This document shows, piece after piece, positions 50,241-60,609 of a DNA stretch of 64,000 nt; positions within the stretch are counted from its first letter, which is position 1, and each line of letters starts with the position of its first letter. The stretch comes from Liolophura sinensis (lineage: Eukaryota; Mollusca; Polyplacophora; Chitonida; Chitonidae): assembly GCF_032854445.1 (NCBI RefSeq), contig NC_088304.1, positions 9,995,704 to 10,059,703 of the forward strand, read 5' to 3'. The notes beneath the pieces are model-generated. The model did not search any database. It was not told where the DNA came from and saw only the letters and a program-made list of their open reading frames with translations. The translations under genes were made by a program, and so were the position numbers.

Positions 50241-50844
50241 ACCTTTGTCACTTCACGATAGAGTTTGATTTTATGGCTGGATAAACCACTAAGTAAAATC
50301 CACCTAAAATTTTTTCCACGTGATTAGACTATCACACCGGCTGGTCTTCAACGAACGTATGAGGCTGAATAAACAGCTCTGCGAACGGCGTCGACCATAT
50401 ATGTTTAACAATTAGCTTTCCACAAACGATGGGAGCGGGTTATCTTGAAATTCCCGGTCCGAGGCTGGGATTGAACTCGGATCTCGTGTACATTCGTAGT
50501 CATAGTTTCCTCATTTCCAATTATTAGTAAAACCCGTCACTGTAATATCTACAAGCACCGCCACCAACAAGAAAAAGAAAACATATCTTTGCCAAATTGT
50601 ATGAATTTTAATGTTTTCTGGCATTTCAATATTTTAGCGAAACGTTCAAAGTACTGGTGCTTCCATTTTGAAGAATTGCGCCATTTCAATTACACGTGCC
50701 TGCATTCCTTATTGTCCAGAATACCTTCAAAGCAACTGGATAAGTAAATGACAATATCTCTCTCAACATTTCGGTGCATAAACACAAAAAAGTTACGATA
50801 TTGCCAGGCAACAGTACATACATATAACAGTACATTAGATTCAC

Positions 50845-51515
50845 GATACCAATCCATTACATTTTGGTGTTGACCCGCATGGCACAAGTACCAATACAGT
50901 CCTTTCTGGTGCTGTCCCGCATGGCACAAGCACCAATACAGTCCTTTCTCCTGCTGACCCGCATGGCACAAGTACCAATACAGTCCTTTCTCCTGCTGAC
51001 CCGCATGGCACAAGTACCAATACAGTCCTTTCTGGTACTGTCCCGCATGGCACAAGCACCAATACAGTCCTTTCTGCTGCTGACCGCATGGCACAAGCAC
51101 CAATTCACTCCTTTCTGGTGCTGACCTACATGGCACAAGCACCAATACAGTCCTCTCTGGTGCTGACCCACATGGCACAAGCACCAATCGACTCCTTTCT
51201 TGTGTTGACCCGCATGGCACAATCAACAATTCATTGCATTTTGCTATAATGACCCGTATGGCACAAGCACTAATCCACTTCTTGCTGGTGTTGACCCGCA
51301 TGGCACAAGCACCAATGCACTTCTTTCTGGTTTTGACCCGCATGGTACAAGCACCAAACCACTTCTTTTTGGTGCTGACCCGCATGGCACAAGCATCAGT
51401 CCATTACATTTTGATGCTGACCCACATGGCAGAAGCACCAGTACACTGCATTTTGCTACTGACCCGCATGGCACAAGCACCAATCCACTCCTTTCTGGTG
51501 TTGACACGCATAGTG
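50845..51515. repeat. 42-bp minisatellite, about 16 copies (block 2)
   Basis: The unit is GACCCGCATGGCACAAGCAC then CAATACAGTCCTTTCTGGTG and CT. The first unit (CAATCCATTACATTTTGGTG) is the same as in block 1 at 46625, so the two arrays share an ancestor. Minus-strand ORFs (82-231 codons) here are not genes. Confidence 0.9.
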
Positions 51516-51647
51516 CCAAAGTTAAACGGTATTTAACGCATGACCGTAAAGCACACATAATCTAAATATTTAGGATAATTCCACTTGACTCTTCTCTGGT
51601 TAAATTCTTTATGCTATATGTCATATCATAGGATAGTTTCAGGATAA

Positions 51648-52563
51648 GATGTCCAAATGTGAGGATGCCTTTATGATAAGGGAAGACACGTCCAAATGTG
51701 AGGGTATTTTCAGAATGAGGGAAAACATGTCCAAATGTGAGAGTATTTTCAGGATGAGGGAAAACACGTCCAAATGTGAGGATATTTTCAGAATGAGGGA
51801 AAACACGTCCAGATGTGAGAGTATTTTCAGGATGAGGGAGAACACGTCCAAATGTGAGGGTATTTTCAGGATGAGGGAGAACACGTCCAAATGTGAGGGT
51901 ATTTTTAGGATGAGGGAGAACACGTCCAAATGTGAGGATATTTTCAGGATGAGGCAGAACACGTCCAAATGTGAGAGTATTTTCAGGATGAGGGAGAACA
52001 CGTCCAAATGTGAGAGTATTTTCAGGATGAGGGAAAACACGTCCAAATGTGAGTGTATTTTCAGGATGAAGGAGAACACGTCCAAATGTGAGAGTATTTT
52101 CAGGATGAGGGAGAACGTGTCCAAATGTGAGTGTATTTTCAGGATGAGGGAAAACACGTCCAAATGTGAGGGTATTTTCAAGATGAGGGAAAACACGTCC
52201 AAATGTGAGAGTATTTTCAGGATGAGGGAAACACGTCCAAATGTGAGGGTATTTTCAGGATGAAGGAGAACACGTCCAAATGTGAGGGTATTTTCAGGAT
52301 TAGGGAAAACACGTCCAACTGTGAGTGTATTTTCAGGATGGAGGAGAACGTGTCCAAATGTGAGAGTATTTTCAGGATGAGGGAAAACACGTCCAAATGT
52401 GGGTGTCTTTCAGGATGAAGGAGAACACGTCCAAATGTGAGTGTCTTTCAGGATGAGTGAAAACACGTCCAAATGTGAGAGTATTTTCAGGATGAGGAGA
52501 ACGTGTCCAACTGTGAGTGCATTTTCAGGATGAGGGAGAACGTGTCCCAGTGTAAGTGTCTTC
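51648..52563. repeat. 39-bp minisatellite, about 23 copies
   Basis: The unit is ATGAGGGAGAACACGTCCAA then ATGTGAGGGTATTTTCAGG. The period keeps frame, giving a 204-codon plus ORF (13-residue repeat MRENTSKCEGIFR) and a 187-codon minus ORF. From about 52220 small deletions break the frame, which argues against coding constraint. Confidence 0.92.
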
Positions 52564-52595
52564 ACCCTCATCCTGAAAATACATTCACATTTGGA
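52564..52595 (-). repeat. Inverted unit of the 39-bp minisatellite
   Basis: CCCTCATCCTGAAAATACAT then TCACATTTGGA is the reverse complement of one array unit and lies right at the array's 3' edge. Confidence 0.85.
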
Positions 52596-53370
52596 TTGTC
52601 TGGCTTGTTGCTATTCAGTCATAGATGCAAGTTTGGTGTTAAAGTGTTGGAAGTCGTTTCAATTTTCGGGTTGTGTTATCTATGTTGCGAGAGGTTACAT
52701 TTTGTGAGGTATAGAGATATGGCCCTGGACGGCACCCACGACCGGAGGTTGCTGACATTTCGCATTTCGACAAACGTTAACTTAACACATGTATGTCCAC
52801 AATTTTATAGATGTTATATCTCATATATGGTTACTGGCGAACGAACATTTAGGGCTGAGTGACAGCATTGAACTTTAACACTGCACCCGGTAAAAATATA
52901 TTTATAGATAAAATAATAAAGAATAGAGAAAATTATTTTCAGCTGTTTATGTTCACGTTGTGCTCCCTAAAAATGCGGCAAAAGATCAAAGAGATTTCGA
53001 TGTGGCCTGTGTGACGTCACGAAGCTATAAACGTCAGCAACGTGTCATCACAGCACGCATGGCACGAGATGAAAGTGTAATGCACGATGACAGGGCTGTG
53101 TGATAAATGACAGAACAAGATTTATTTACTAATGTTCAACGAATGACTGCTGTTTGCATGTCCAGCTGCCGTAAAACCCAGCTTTACCCGACGTGATTTA
53201 TTCGCCTCTTCCCTCCAAAGGCATGTACTCATTTCAGCCAGTTTGGCACAGCGTGTAAAACCAAGTTGAACCAGTAATTTTAGATACGTAGCTACTTTTT
53301 AAACATATACACAGTTCGAATAAAATCTTAGATGAGGCAAATTGGCAAGAGACTGGATTTGTCAGTTGGG

Positions 53371-53632
53371 GCCTCCAGGGCTCAGTTGGTACGCGCGCTA
53401 GTCCAGCGTAATGGCTCAAGAGCCTCTCACTAATGCGGTCTCTGTGAGTTCAAGTCCAGCTTCCTCTCCGGCCGTAAATGGAAAGGTCCGTCAGCAACCT
53501 GCGGATGGTCGTGGGTTTCCTCCGGGCTCTGCCCGGTTTCCTCTCATCATAACGCTCGCCGCTGTCGTGTAAGTGAAATATTCTTGAGTACGGCGTACAA
53601 CGCCAATCAAATAAATAAATAAATAAATAAAT
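53371..53632 (+). mobile_element. SINE family A copy, full length (reference copy)
   Basis: The tRNA-derived head shows the A-box region GGCTCAGTTGGTACGCG at 53379-53395 and the B-box GAGTTCAAGTCC at about 53446. The body reads GTCAGCAACCTGCGGATGGT, CGTGGGTTTCC, GGGCTCTGCCCGGTTTCC. The 3' domain is AAGTGAAATATTCTTGAGTA then CGGCGTA, followed by CCAATCAAATAAATAAATAAA. This is a typical SINE with a shared 3' domain and an A-rich tetranucleotide tail. The body may belong to a named molluscan SINE superfamily, but I cannot assign it without a library search. Confidence 0.85.
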
Positions 53633-54109
53633 ATTTGTCACTTATCACACTGTCGCCACTGCTTTGGTTTTACTCTCTATACTGTAGACATTTATATTAA
53701 TCGACGATATACCTCAAACATCTTTTGGTCACATCAGTAAAAAAAGAAAGTTATAAAGTTTCCCTTTGTCCTGTAGAGTATGTGTGATAGAATATCCAGA
53801 ATCCCGATATCTTCATCATTACCGAAACACAAGGAAATCTACGAACCTAAATATTTTCAATATAATATAAACATTATGGTGATTATTATCTCATAATTAA
53901 CGTTGCATGTTGAAGCCAGTATTATTCAACTGTTGTACACGTAATGTCAAAGGTTTAAAATATACTGAAAAATTCTATAAATGCATGTACTTTCAAATGA
54001 CGTTTGGATGTTTTGGAGCAATTTATGGTCATCCCAATGTGTGCTTAAGACCTTATAAAGAAATATACGTAGCTGATGTTAATACTGCCTATAAAAGGTA
54101 GCCTTGTAA

Positions 54110-54660
54110 GAACATTGTTGCCTCTACATTCTTTTAGAAAAGAAACACACTGATGCTTCTACAGCCTTTCAAAAAGCATTGGTGCTTATAAAAACACATT
54201 GCTGCTTCTGCATTCTTGTAAACAAAACATTCATGCTTCCACACCTTTATTTTTAAAAAAAATAGCTGCATATACAGCCTTATAAAAATGTTTCTTCTAC
54301 AGCCTTACAAAAGCACTGGTGCCTATCCAACTTCACAAAATGCACCGATGCTTAAACAACCTTCCCAAAGTCACCGATGCTTAAACAACCTTCCCAAAGT
54401 CACCGATGCTTATAAAACCTTCCAACAGGCACCGATGCTAATACAGACTCATTCCAACAAAAAGCACTGGTGGTTAGACGCATTACAAAAAGCACTGGTG
54501 CTTATACATCCCTACAAAAAGCACTGATTCTTACGCAGCCTTGCAGAAAGTATAAATGTTTATAGTCTTCCAAAAATCACAGATGATTATCCAGCCTTCC
54601 AAAAGGCACCCAATGCCTGTGCAATCTCACAAATAGCACTGTTACTTATAGAGTCTTAGA
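54110..54660. repeat. Degenerate ~30-bp tandem repeat
   Basis: Variants of ACAGCCTTACAAAAAGCACT then GGTGCTTAT, about 18 copies with many indels; one well-conserved pair of 29-bp units near 54345-54405. Confidence 0.75.
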
Positions 54661-54763
54661 GGTCTAGGTTTACCCGTAACTAGATGGATCCCAAGGAACT
54701 GATATCACGATTTACACACGTTTACTAAATTTAGATTCTTAGTTTACCCTTTATATTGTTCAG

Positions 54764-54977
54764 GCCCCGGGATCACGAAGCGATCTTAGACTTATTTCAA
54801 CATTTCAGTCATTAAACTTGACATGTTCCTTTCCGTTATTGTAGATGAAATTTTACAATAACTTACCTATAATTTACGTTGTAATCAAATATTTTGACCT
54901 TGTTAATTAAGAAATAACAATTTTAAAGTCATTTGAAATTTAGACTTAAGGCTAATGTCGCTTCGTTATCCTGGGAG
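54764..54977. mobile_element. MITE-like element with imperfect inverted ends
   Basis: The left end (GCCCCGGGATCACGAAGCGA then TCTTAGACTTA) and the right end (AGACTTAAGGCTAATGTCGC then TTCGTTATCCTGGGAGC) are imperfect inverted repeats over about 30 bp, around an AT-rich core. No coding capacity. Confidence 0.55.
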
Positions 54978-55127
54978 CAGGTCTACCCAGACAGGATGAT
55001 ATGGTCGATATCATACTACATTTGAAATAGCGTACAATTCATGATGATCTTAAAAGTTATATATATCTGGGACTTCGTTGTTTCAGGATCGTTCCTAGAG
55101 CGTCGATGTTACTCCTTGAAGTCAGAT

Positions 55128-55260
55128 CCTCGGTGATCAGTGGTTAGAGTACCAGCGCGGAGCAATGATTCGGAAGCCTCTGATTTCCGCCCCTGGTGAG
55201 AAAATTGCCATCCCTCATATTGGTCGTCCAGTCCTGGTGACAATAAGAGGTCGACCACAT
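55128..55260 (+). mobile_element. Possible tRNA-like SINE head
   Basis: TCGGTGATCAGTGGTTAGAG resembles an A-box region and is followed by a CCGCCCCTGGTGAGAA segment and a GGTCCAGTCC-like stretch (GTCGTCCAGTCCTGG). A clear B-box is missing, so the call is weak. Confidence 0.3.
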
Positions 55261-55334
55261 TAGTGACCGTTTGGGTAGTTTGAAGACCACTTGTTATTCA
55301 TTAATATTATGTGCATATATGTCTTTTCACGCAG

Positions 55335-55640
55335 AGAAGCTGATTAAAACAGCAACTATAGTGTCATGCCTGGTGTCTGGTCACACAAAGATAGTGACAA
55401 AAACAGCGTCGGCAGTGTCTTCATTGATGTCTCGTCACACAGACATGGTGACCACAACAGTGTCACGGTTAGTGGCTTGTACGACAGAGGCGGCGACCAA
55501 AAACAGCGACGACAGTGTCACGTTTGGCGTCTAGTAACACAGAGACGGCGGCCAAAACAACAGTGACAGTGTCATGATTGGTGTTTGATCACACGTGGGG
55601 ACCATAACAGTGACGGCGGTGTCATAGTTGGTGTCTTGTA
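55335..55640. repeat. Degenerate ~52-bp tandem repeat
   Basis: GTGTCATGCCTGGTGTCTGG, TCACACAAAGATAGTGAC and ACAGCGTCGGCA recur about six times with drift. The 87-codon ORF across it is unsupported. Confidence 0.7.
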
Positions 55641-55850
55641 GCACAAAAATATGCAGTAATGTTAACTGCAATATATTAGACGTCACAGGTTTGGAGCTAC
55701 TCAACACGATGTACTGTGATCACATTTAATATATATAACACTGAATCAGTGTAAAAGGGGTCAGACCCAAGGGACACTTTCTCAGAATCATTGTGATGTT
55801 TTCATGGAGTATTATGGTTTGCTCTGAAGCTACACAGATGCTATGATTTC

Positions 55851-56104
55851 TGTATTTATTTGATTGGTGTTTTACCCCGTACTCAAGAATATTTAACTTA
55901 TATGACGGCGGTCAGCATTATGGTGAGAGGAAACCGGGTAGAGCCCGGGGGATACCCACGACCATTCGCAAGTTGATGGCAGATCTTCCCACGTACTACT
56001 GGAAAGTAAGTCAGCATAAGCTGGACTTGAACTCACATGGACCGCATTGGTGAGAGGCTGCTGGGTCATAATGCTGCGCCGGCGCGCTAATCAACTAAGC
56101 CCCT
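55851..56104 (-). mobile_element. SINE family A copy, full length
   Basis: The left end is TTATTTGATTGGTGTTTTAC. The right end contains GGACTTGAACTCACATGGAC (B-box reversed) and GGCGCGCTAATCAACTAAGC (A-box reversed). It is one of the three copies that keep the whole tRNA-like head. Confidence 0.82.
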
Positions 56105-56106
56105 AT

Positions 56107-57175
56107 GCTGTGATAGATGTTTAGCACGTGATCCCGTAGACAGTGGAATACGCTCGTATGCTAACTGGTGACGACAAACCTTAAATTGTTACCACTGTTC
56201 AACCCTGAAGTCATTCTAGACCTACAAAAAAGACAGCGCATTTTGGTCCTACAAGCCTGACTTTGATAAAAAGCATAGTTTTGTGCCATTTTCCGATTAG
56301 AAAACTAAAATTCCTTAGTATATGTATGTGGAGAATATTTGTCATGGTACCTAAGCTGAGATTGCAACTTTGTATGTAGGTACGTCTGGCACCACTTATA
56401 AGTATACACATCACTATAACGTCTGGCGCGGGTCACCATTCTTACCCCCAAGTCCTAGCCATCAATTCGCTTACGTGAAATTTCCTTTAATACCCTTCTC
56501 TGTGAATGGTAAATTACACCCCTGACGAATGCAGGATTCACTGAATGAGCCTTTGTAGCTGGTAAATTATATCCAGTGTACAATTCTGCGCGCGCTGCCC
56601 ATTCATTAGGGTACCACCCGATACCCTGGGGTTTTGTCCCCAGCTCTTTACCGCTATACATTTAAGCTGTATTATCGCCCATTAGTTAGTGTAGGCGACT
56701 CCGCATGCCCCGCCTGTGTAACGTATACATTATTTACGTCGAGCTTATATAGGCAATTACCACATTCCGTGGATTGTAACCATCAGACCACACCGGCTGA
56801 CTTCAGATGACGTCCGAGTCAGAACCACGAAACCACTATACAGAACGTGTTATATCTGAGGCATGCTGTGCTACACGTAATAAATAACTAAATAACGTTT
56901 AGCGTATAGAGAAGATGTATGCTAAGTTTCATAGAAATAGATTCAGTAATTTAGAAATAGTTGCATGGACAAAATCTGAATACATGGAAAGAACTGTTAT
57001 GCAAAGTAATACATAAACGGGCGTAAACATCGCTCACGGGCAGTTACCTGTCAAACTTGCTGACTGAGAGCTAAATTGAAAACGAAACGTGTATTGACTT
57101 TTCTGTGGAAAGAATTGTCAGTTCAAGTGTATATTCAGCCGGTATAAAGTGTTTGATGCTTATACAGCCATTGTA
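56107..57175. other. Upstream intergenic stretch
   Basis: A 68-codon minus ORF (56455-56661) contains TAATTTACC twice and looks like part of an unidentified repeat rather than a gene. Nothing else recognised. Confidence 0.4.
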
Positions 57176-57179
57176 AACA

Positions 57180-58255
57180 CTACTTTCTGGGAACAATTTT
57201 GAAGAGGCGTCATCTCTTGAAGTACCGATATAGCCAATACAATTGCTTTGAAGCCTAAATATATAATTCAGACAAAAAACCAGACTAGCGACGACAGTGT
57301 GATAGCTGGAAAATGGTCACATGTAACCGGTGAAACACGGCCTCTTGTCAATTTACCTCAGTCAGTGTTTTATTCTATATATTTGTGCATGTAAACGGAC
57401 AAATAGTAGCAAATTACACGCCCTCTAGAACCATGGCTTAAGCAGAACCATAGGTAAAAATAATCACCCAGAACACCACATTATGGGAACAATTTTGACA
57501 TTTTTGAAACAAATAGGAAATCTGTTGGCCATTTTGTCAGCTGATATAATTAAAGACGCTATATCATAGAGAGTAAAACCAGACCAGCGAAAACAGTGTT
57601 CACACACGTAAATGTTAAATTTCAAAAACTGTTCTCCACCTTGCGCTGCTAATATAAGTTATTGTTCACTTAGAACATTATACTTACAGAGACTAATTAT
57701 GACACCATATCTGATATCATCAACACTATCCATTCCAACAACAATTTCGATGTTCTGAGAGAATGTTGCCCCGAGTCAAATGAAGTACAGAGCTCAAACA
57801 GATGCTATGCGTGTGTATGAATATACTTTCAGTCTTGTCTCCAGTTCAGGATAGCAACGCTTTCTAGTTAGATAATATATATGACTACAGCATACATGGG
57901 GAGTAAAACCAGAGCAGCGTGGACAGTGTGGTAATGGTTAAATGGTCACACTCACCAATGAAATCCGCTCTCGCCAATTTTTTTCAGTCACGGTTTTGTT
58001 CAAATTGTTCATGTAAAGATGCTTGCACAGTCGCTCAGAACAACAGTTTTAAGAACAATTTGATTTTTGACGTAAGTAACAGACAACACTTATGCAATGT
58101 ATGATGCTGAGAAAACCACAAAAGGCAAATAATCTACTTTCTAAGAACAATTTTCACATGTTGACAGTTTACAGCTGACACATAACTTACAAGCTTTCAA
58201 GCTTACATATAATATATACATTCAGAACACCACATTCTGAGAGCAACTTTCACAA
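57180..58255. repeat. Ancient, strongly diverged repeats of a few hundred bp
   Basis: AAAACCAGACTAGCGACGAC (57288), TAAAACCAGACCAGCGAAAA (57574) and TAAAACCAGAGCAGCGTGGA (57904) head similar stretches. CTACTTTCTGGGAACAATTT (57180) and CTACTTTCTAAGAACAATTT (58134) also match, as do GAACACCACATTATGGGAAC (57472) and GAACACCACATTCTGAGAGC (58223). Confidence 0.55.
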
Positions 58256-58399
58256 ATTTAATGGAGAATTGTGTGGTCGAGTCCCAAGGCGACACTCGCA
58301 CGAAGACACTCTGGTGCATATATACAACCAAGATTATCTTACCATGACGCTATGATGTTGGTACCACCAAGGCTATCTCATCATCACACTCTTGGGCGG

Positions 58400-58612
58400 A
58401 TTCCATAAAGCCGGTTGTGGTTGTTAAAATTTCTCAGGAATATGTCAGCGTTATGGTGGGAGGACAAGGTCTATCATGCTTTACCCCAGCCACATCTTAC
58501 AAAAATTAATGAGGAATGTTTGTTTCTTCCACCCATAATTTGGCCACTGTCGTATAAATGAAATACCTTCGATATACCAGGATACCGGTTAAACCCAAAG
58601 CAATCAAATAAA
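58400..58612 (+). mobile_element. SINE-like family C/A mosaic copy
   Basis: GCGTTATGGTGGGAGGA and TTTCTTCCACCCATAAT recall family C, while GGCCACTGTCGTATAAATGA recalls the family A 3' domain. The end is AAGCAATCAAATAAATTAAT. Diverged. Confidence 0.5.
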
Positions 58613-59153
58613 TTAATAAATAACTAAACATAATGAAGTTCTAATTTGCTTTGCCTGTCTACTTCGATTTTTATTTTTTTATTTTTATTAATTTTTATTT
58701 CTTCATGTGCATTTCTGCTCAGGTTGAACAACTTCAAGGTTCTGTATCTGCAATTTTGGAATTCCGACAATGATTCTAGACACTACTAAAGCGGCTGTCT
58801 GAAGTGCAATACTACGTACATGCAAACTCGAGGTCTTATTTCGTACAGCGCAATGGGGGTTGCAAGGGCGCTAGGTATTCCGCTAAGCTATTTTAGAAAT
58901 GGCATCAACATTGTTTGGCTACCTCTGTGGCTTATAACAAATTTTTAATACCATCTCTTCAGTTAATGTCAATTCCCTGAACCATCTGTCATGCCGGCAC
59001 TCAGTGGTTATGGCAGTGTTGTTGTTGCACGCCCTCCTGTGTTTATCTTTACGGTAAACATGATGGATGGGCCCGGCGGGTCAGGGCGGCAGTCTTCCCC
59101 AGGGAAGCCTCAGCTAGACGCCGACGACTGCCGTACTTCACTAAACGGACATC

Positions 59154-59285
59154 ATGTCGGCCTCATTAGAAAGGCATGTTGGAATGGTTTTTCCAGAGAC
59201 AACCTTGACAAAAAACGAAGACCAGTATCGAAAAGTGTTTCTCCGTGATTCTGCGATGCACACCATGCTTGCAGAACAGCAGTAG
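59154..59285 (+). CDS. Short ORF of unknown status (43 codons)
   Basis: The ORF starts MSASLERHVGMVFPETTLTK and ends LRDSAMHTMLAEQQ before TAG. Composition is balanced, charged and protein-like, unlike the repeat ORFs here, and it lies in a CpG-containing, non-repetitive stretch (about 59000-59300). I do not recognise the family. An in-frame TAA lies 12 nt upstream of the ATG. An overlapping 85-codon frame (58991-59248) is an alternative reading. It may be a small gene, a last exon, or chance. Confidence 0.2.
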   Translation: MSASLERHVGMVFPETTLTKNEDQYRKVFLRDSAMHTMLAEQQ

Positions 59286-59761
59286 GCCGCGAGGCAAGGT
59301 TGGATTAATGAAGACGTAGGCCTATAGTCAGTATATATCAACTAACATTTCTCAACACTAATTCAACAACCATCTGGAAATTTTTGCCGCTGATAATTTT
59401 CCCACTTTGCCTACTTCGAATAACTCTCTCCACTGCGTATGCAAACAGATAGAGATGTTAACTCGCTATCTCCCCAAGAAGCACTTATCATAGACCTAGG
59501 CGTACATCTTCTAAAAAAAAAAAAAAAAATCACAAATAATAAAATGCGCAGAACATATGTTACATGAGTAGGCCCTATAAGTAGGCCTACATGTATATGA
59601 AAAACCACACGTGGCTTCAAACTTGATGAACAATTTTAAATTTAAAAATCAAAAACTCTACTTTGTAAACAAATAGTAGTAAGATTCAAGACTATATACA
59701 AATATCCTCTGTTACCTTAAGACCTATTTTTCAAAAGTAGGCCTACCTGTATTCAAGTTAA

Positions 59762-59873
59762 TTTATTTATTCATTTATTTGATTGGTGTTTTACGCCGTA
59801 CTCAAGAATATTTCATTTATACGACGGAGGCTAGCATTATGGTGACAGGAAACCAGGCAGAGCCCGAGGGTTA
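59762..59873 (-). mobile_element. SINE family A 3' fragment
   Basis: The 3' domain (TTGATTGGTGTTTTACGCCG) is well preserved and the copy ends at GGCAGAGCCCGAGGG. Confidence 0.72.
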
Positions 59874-60121
59874 AGTTAAATTCAGACAAAAATCCTAATA
59901 ACATATGGTGACTGCTGCAGGCCAGGAGTTTTCATTCGATTTCAAGTACTTTTTGCTTCAGATTAATATGCATCAAATTGCCGCCTTGCGCTCTTGGACG
60001 CTAAAAATTATAAACTAAATGAATTTTCATCCACGCAGTCTAAATGGTGATTTTAAATGTTAGCTCAGTTTCTAAGCTAATAATAGAGAATTGAAAAGCG
60101 GCCTCTGCTCTATACGGAAAA

Positions 60122-60228
60122 GTTCCTCCGAGCTCTGCCCGGTTTCCTCCCACTCATAACTTTGGCCGCCGTCGTATAAGTGAAATATTCTTGGGTACGG
60201 CGTAAAGCACCAAATAAATAAATAAATC
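60122..60228 (+). mobile_element. SINE family A 3' fragment
   Basis: It begins at CCGAGCTCTGCCCGGTTTCC and ends in CACCAAATAAATAAATAAAT. A short deletion removes the usual CAATC. Confidence 0.72.
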
Positions 60229-60351
60229 TGCGGAAAAGACAAAACATAAACCATCTGAATTCTTCGAATGATCAAAGTTTCTGTTGATTAAAAGAAAAAC
60301 AAGGCTGAATGAGGAAAAGAAAACGTTAAAAAGATGAACTAAAAGTCTCAG

Positions 60352-60450
60352 TATTTATTTATTTATCTATATATTTATTTATTTGATTTGTGTTTTACGC
60401 CGTACTCAAGGATATTTGACTTATACGATGGCAGCCAGCGTTAAGTCGGG
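60352..60450 (-). mobile_element. SINE family A 3' fragment
   Basis: A long TTTA/TCTA tail precedes TTGATTTGTGTTTTACGCCG; the similarity ends after GGCAGCCAGCGTTAAG. Confidence 0.7.
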
Positions 60451-60529
60451 TAAGTCGGCGGGTTTAAGTCTCAGCAGAAACACCATTAAAATCTTTATCT
60501 GAAAATACTTTTACTTGCATTTTCCAGGC

Positions 60530-60602
60530 ACATATGGTCTGCCACGATATGGCTGAAATATTGCCGATTTGGCGTTAAGCCATCATCATTCATTCATTCA
60601 TC
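60530..60602 (+). mobile_element. 3' end fragment of another SINE-like family
   Basis: GATATGGCTGAAATATTGCC then GATTTGGCGTTAAGCCATCA followed by a CATT repeat tail. This tail is one I associate with common molluscan SINEs. No head is visible. Confidence 0.5.
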
Positions 60603-60609
60603 CACAAAG

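Noticed and set aside
50690-51385. 231-codon minus ORF with CHAGQHQKG repeats
   Set aside because: Product of the 42-bp array; the homologous array at 46625 is read in different frames.
51639-52263. 204-codon plus and 187-codon minus ORFs with 13-residue repeats
   Set aside because: The 39-bp period keeps frame by chance, and unit deletions after 52220 break it without any sign of selection.
56455-56661. 68-codon minus ORF with a protein-like look
   Set aside because: Contains an internal quasi-duplication (TAATTTACC) and no family match; more likely an unidentified repeat.
58991-59248. 85-codon ORF overlapping the 43-codon one
   Set aside because: No recognisable domain; one of the two overlapping frames at most can be real and this one is low-complexity (G/S/P-rich) at its start.
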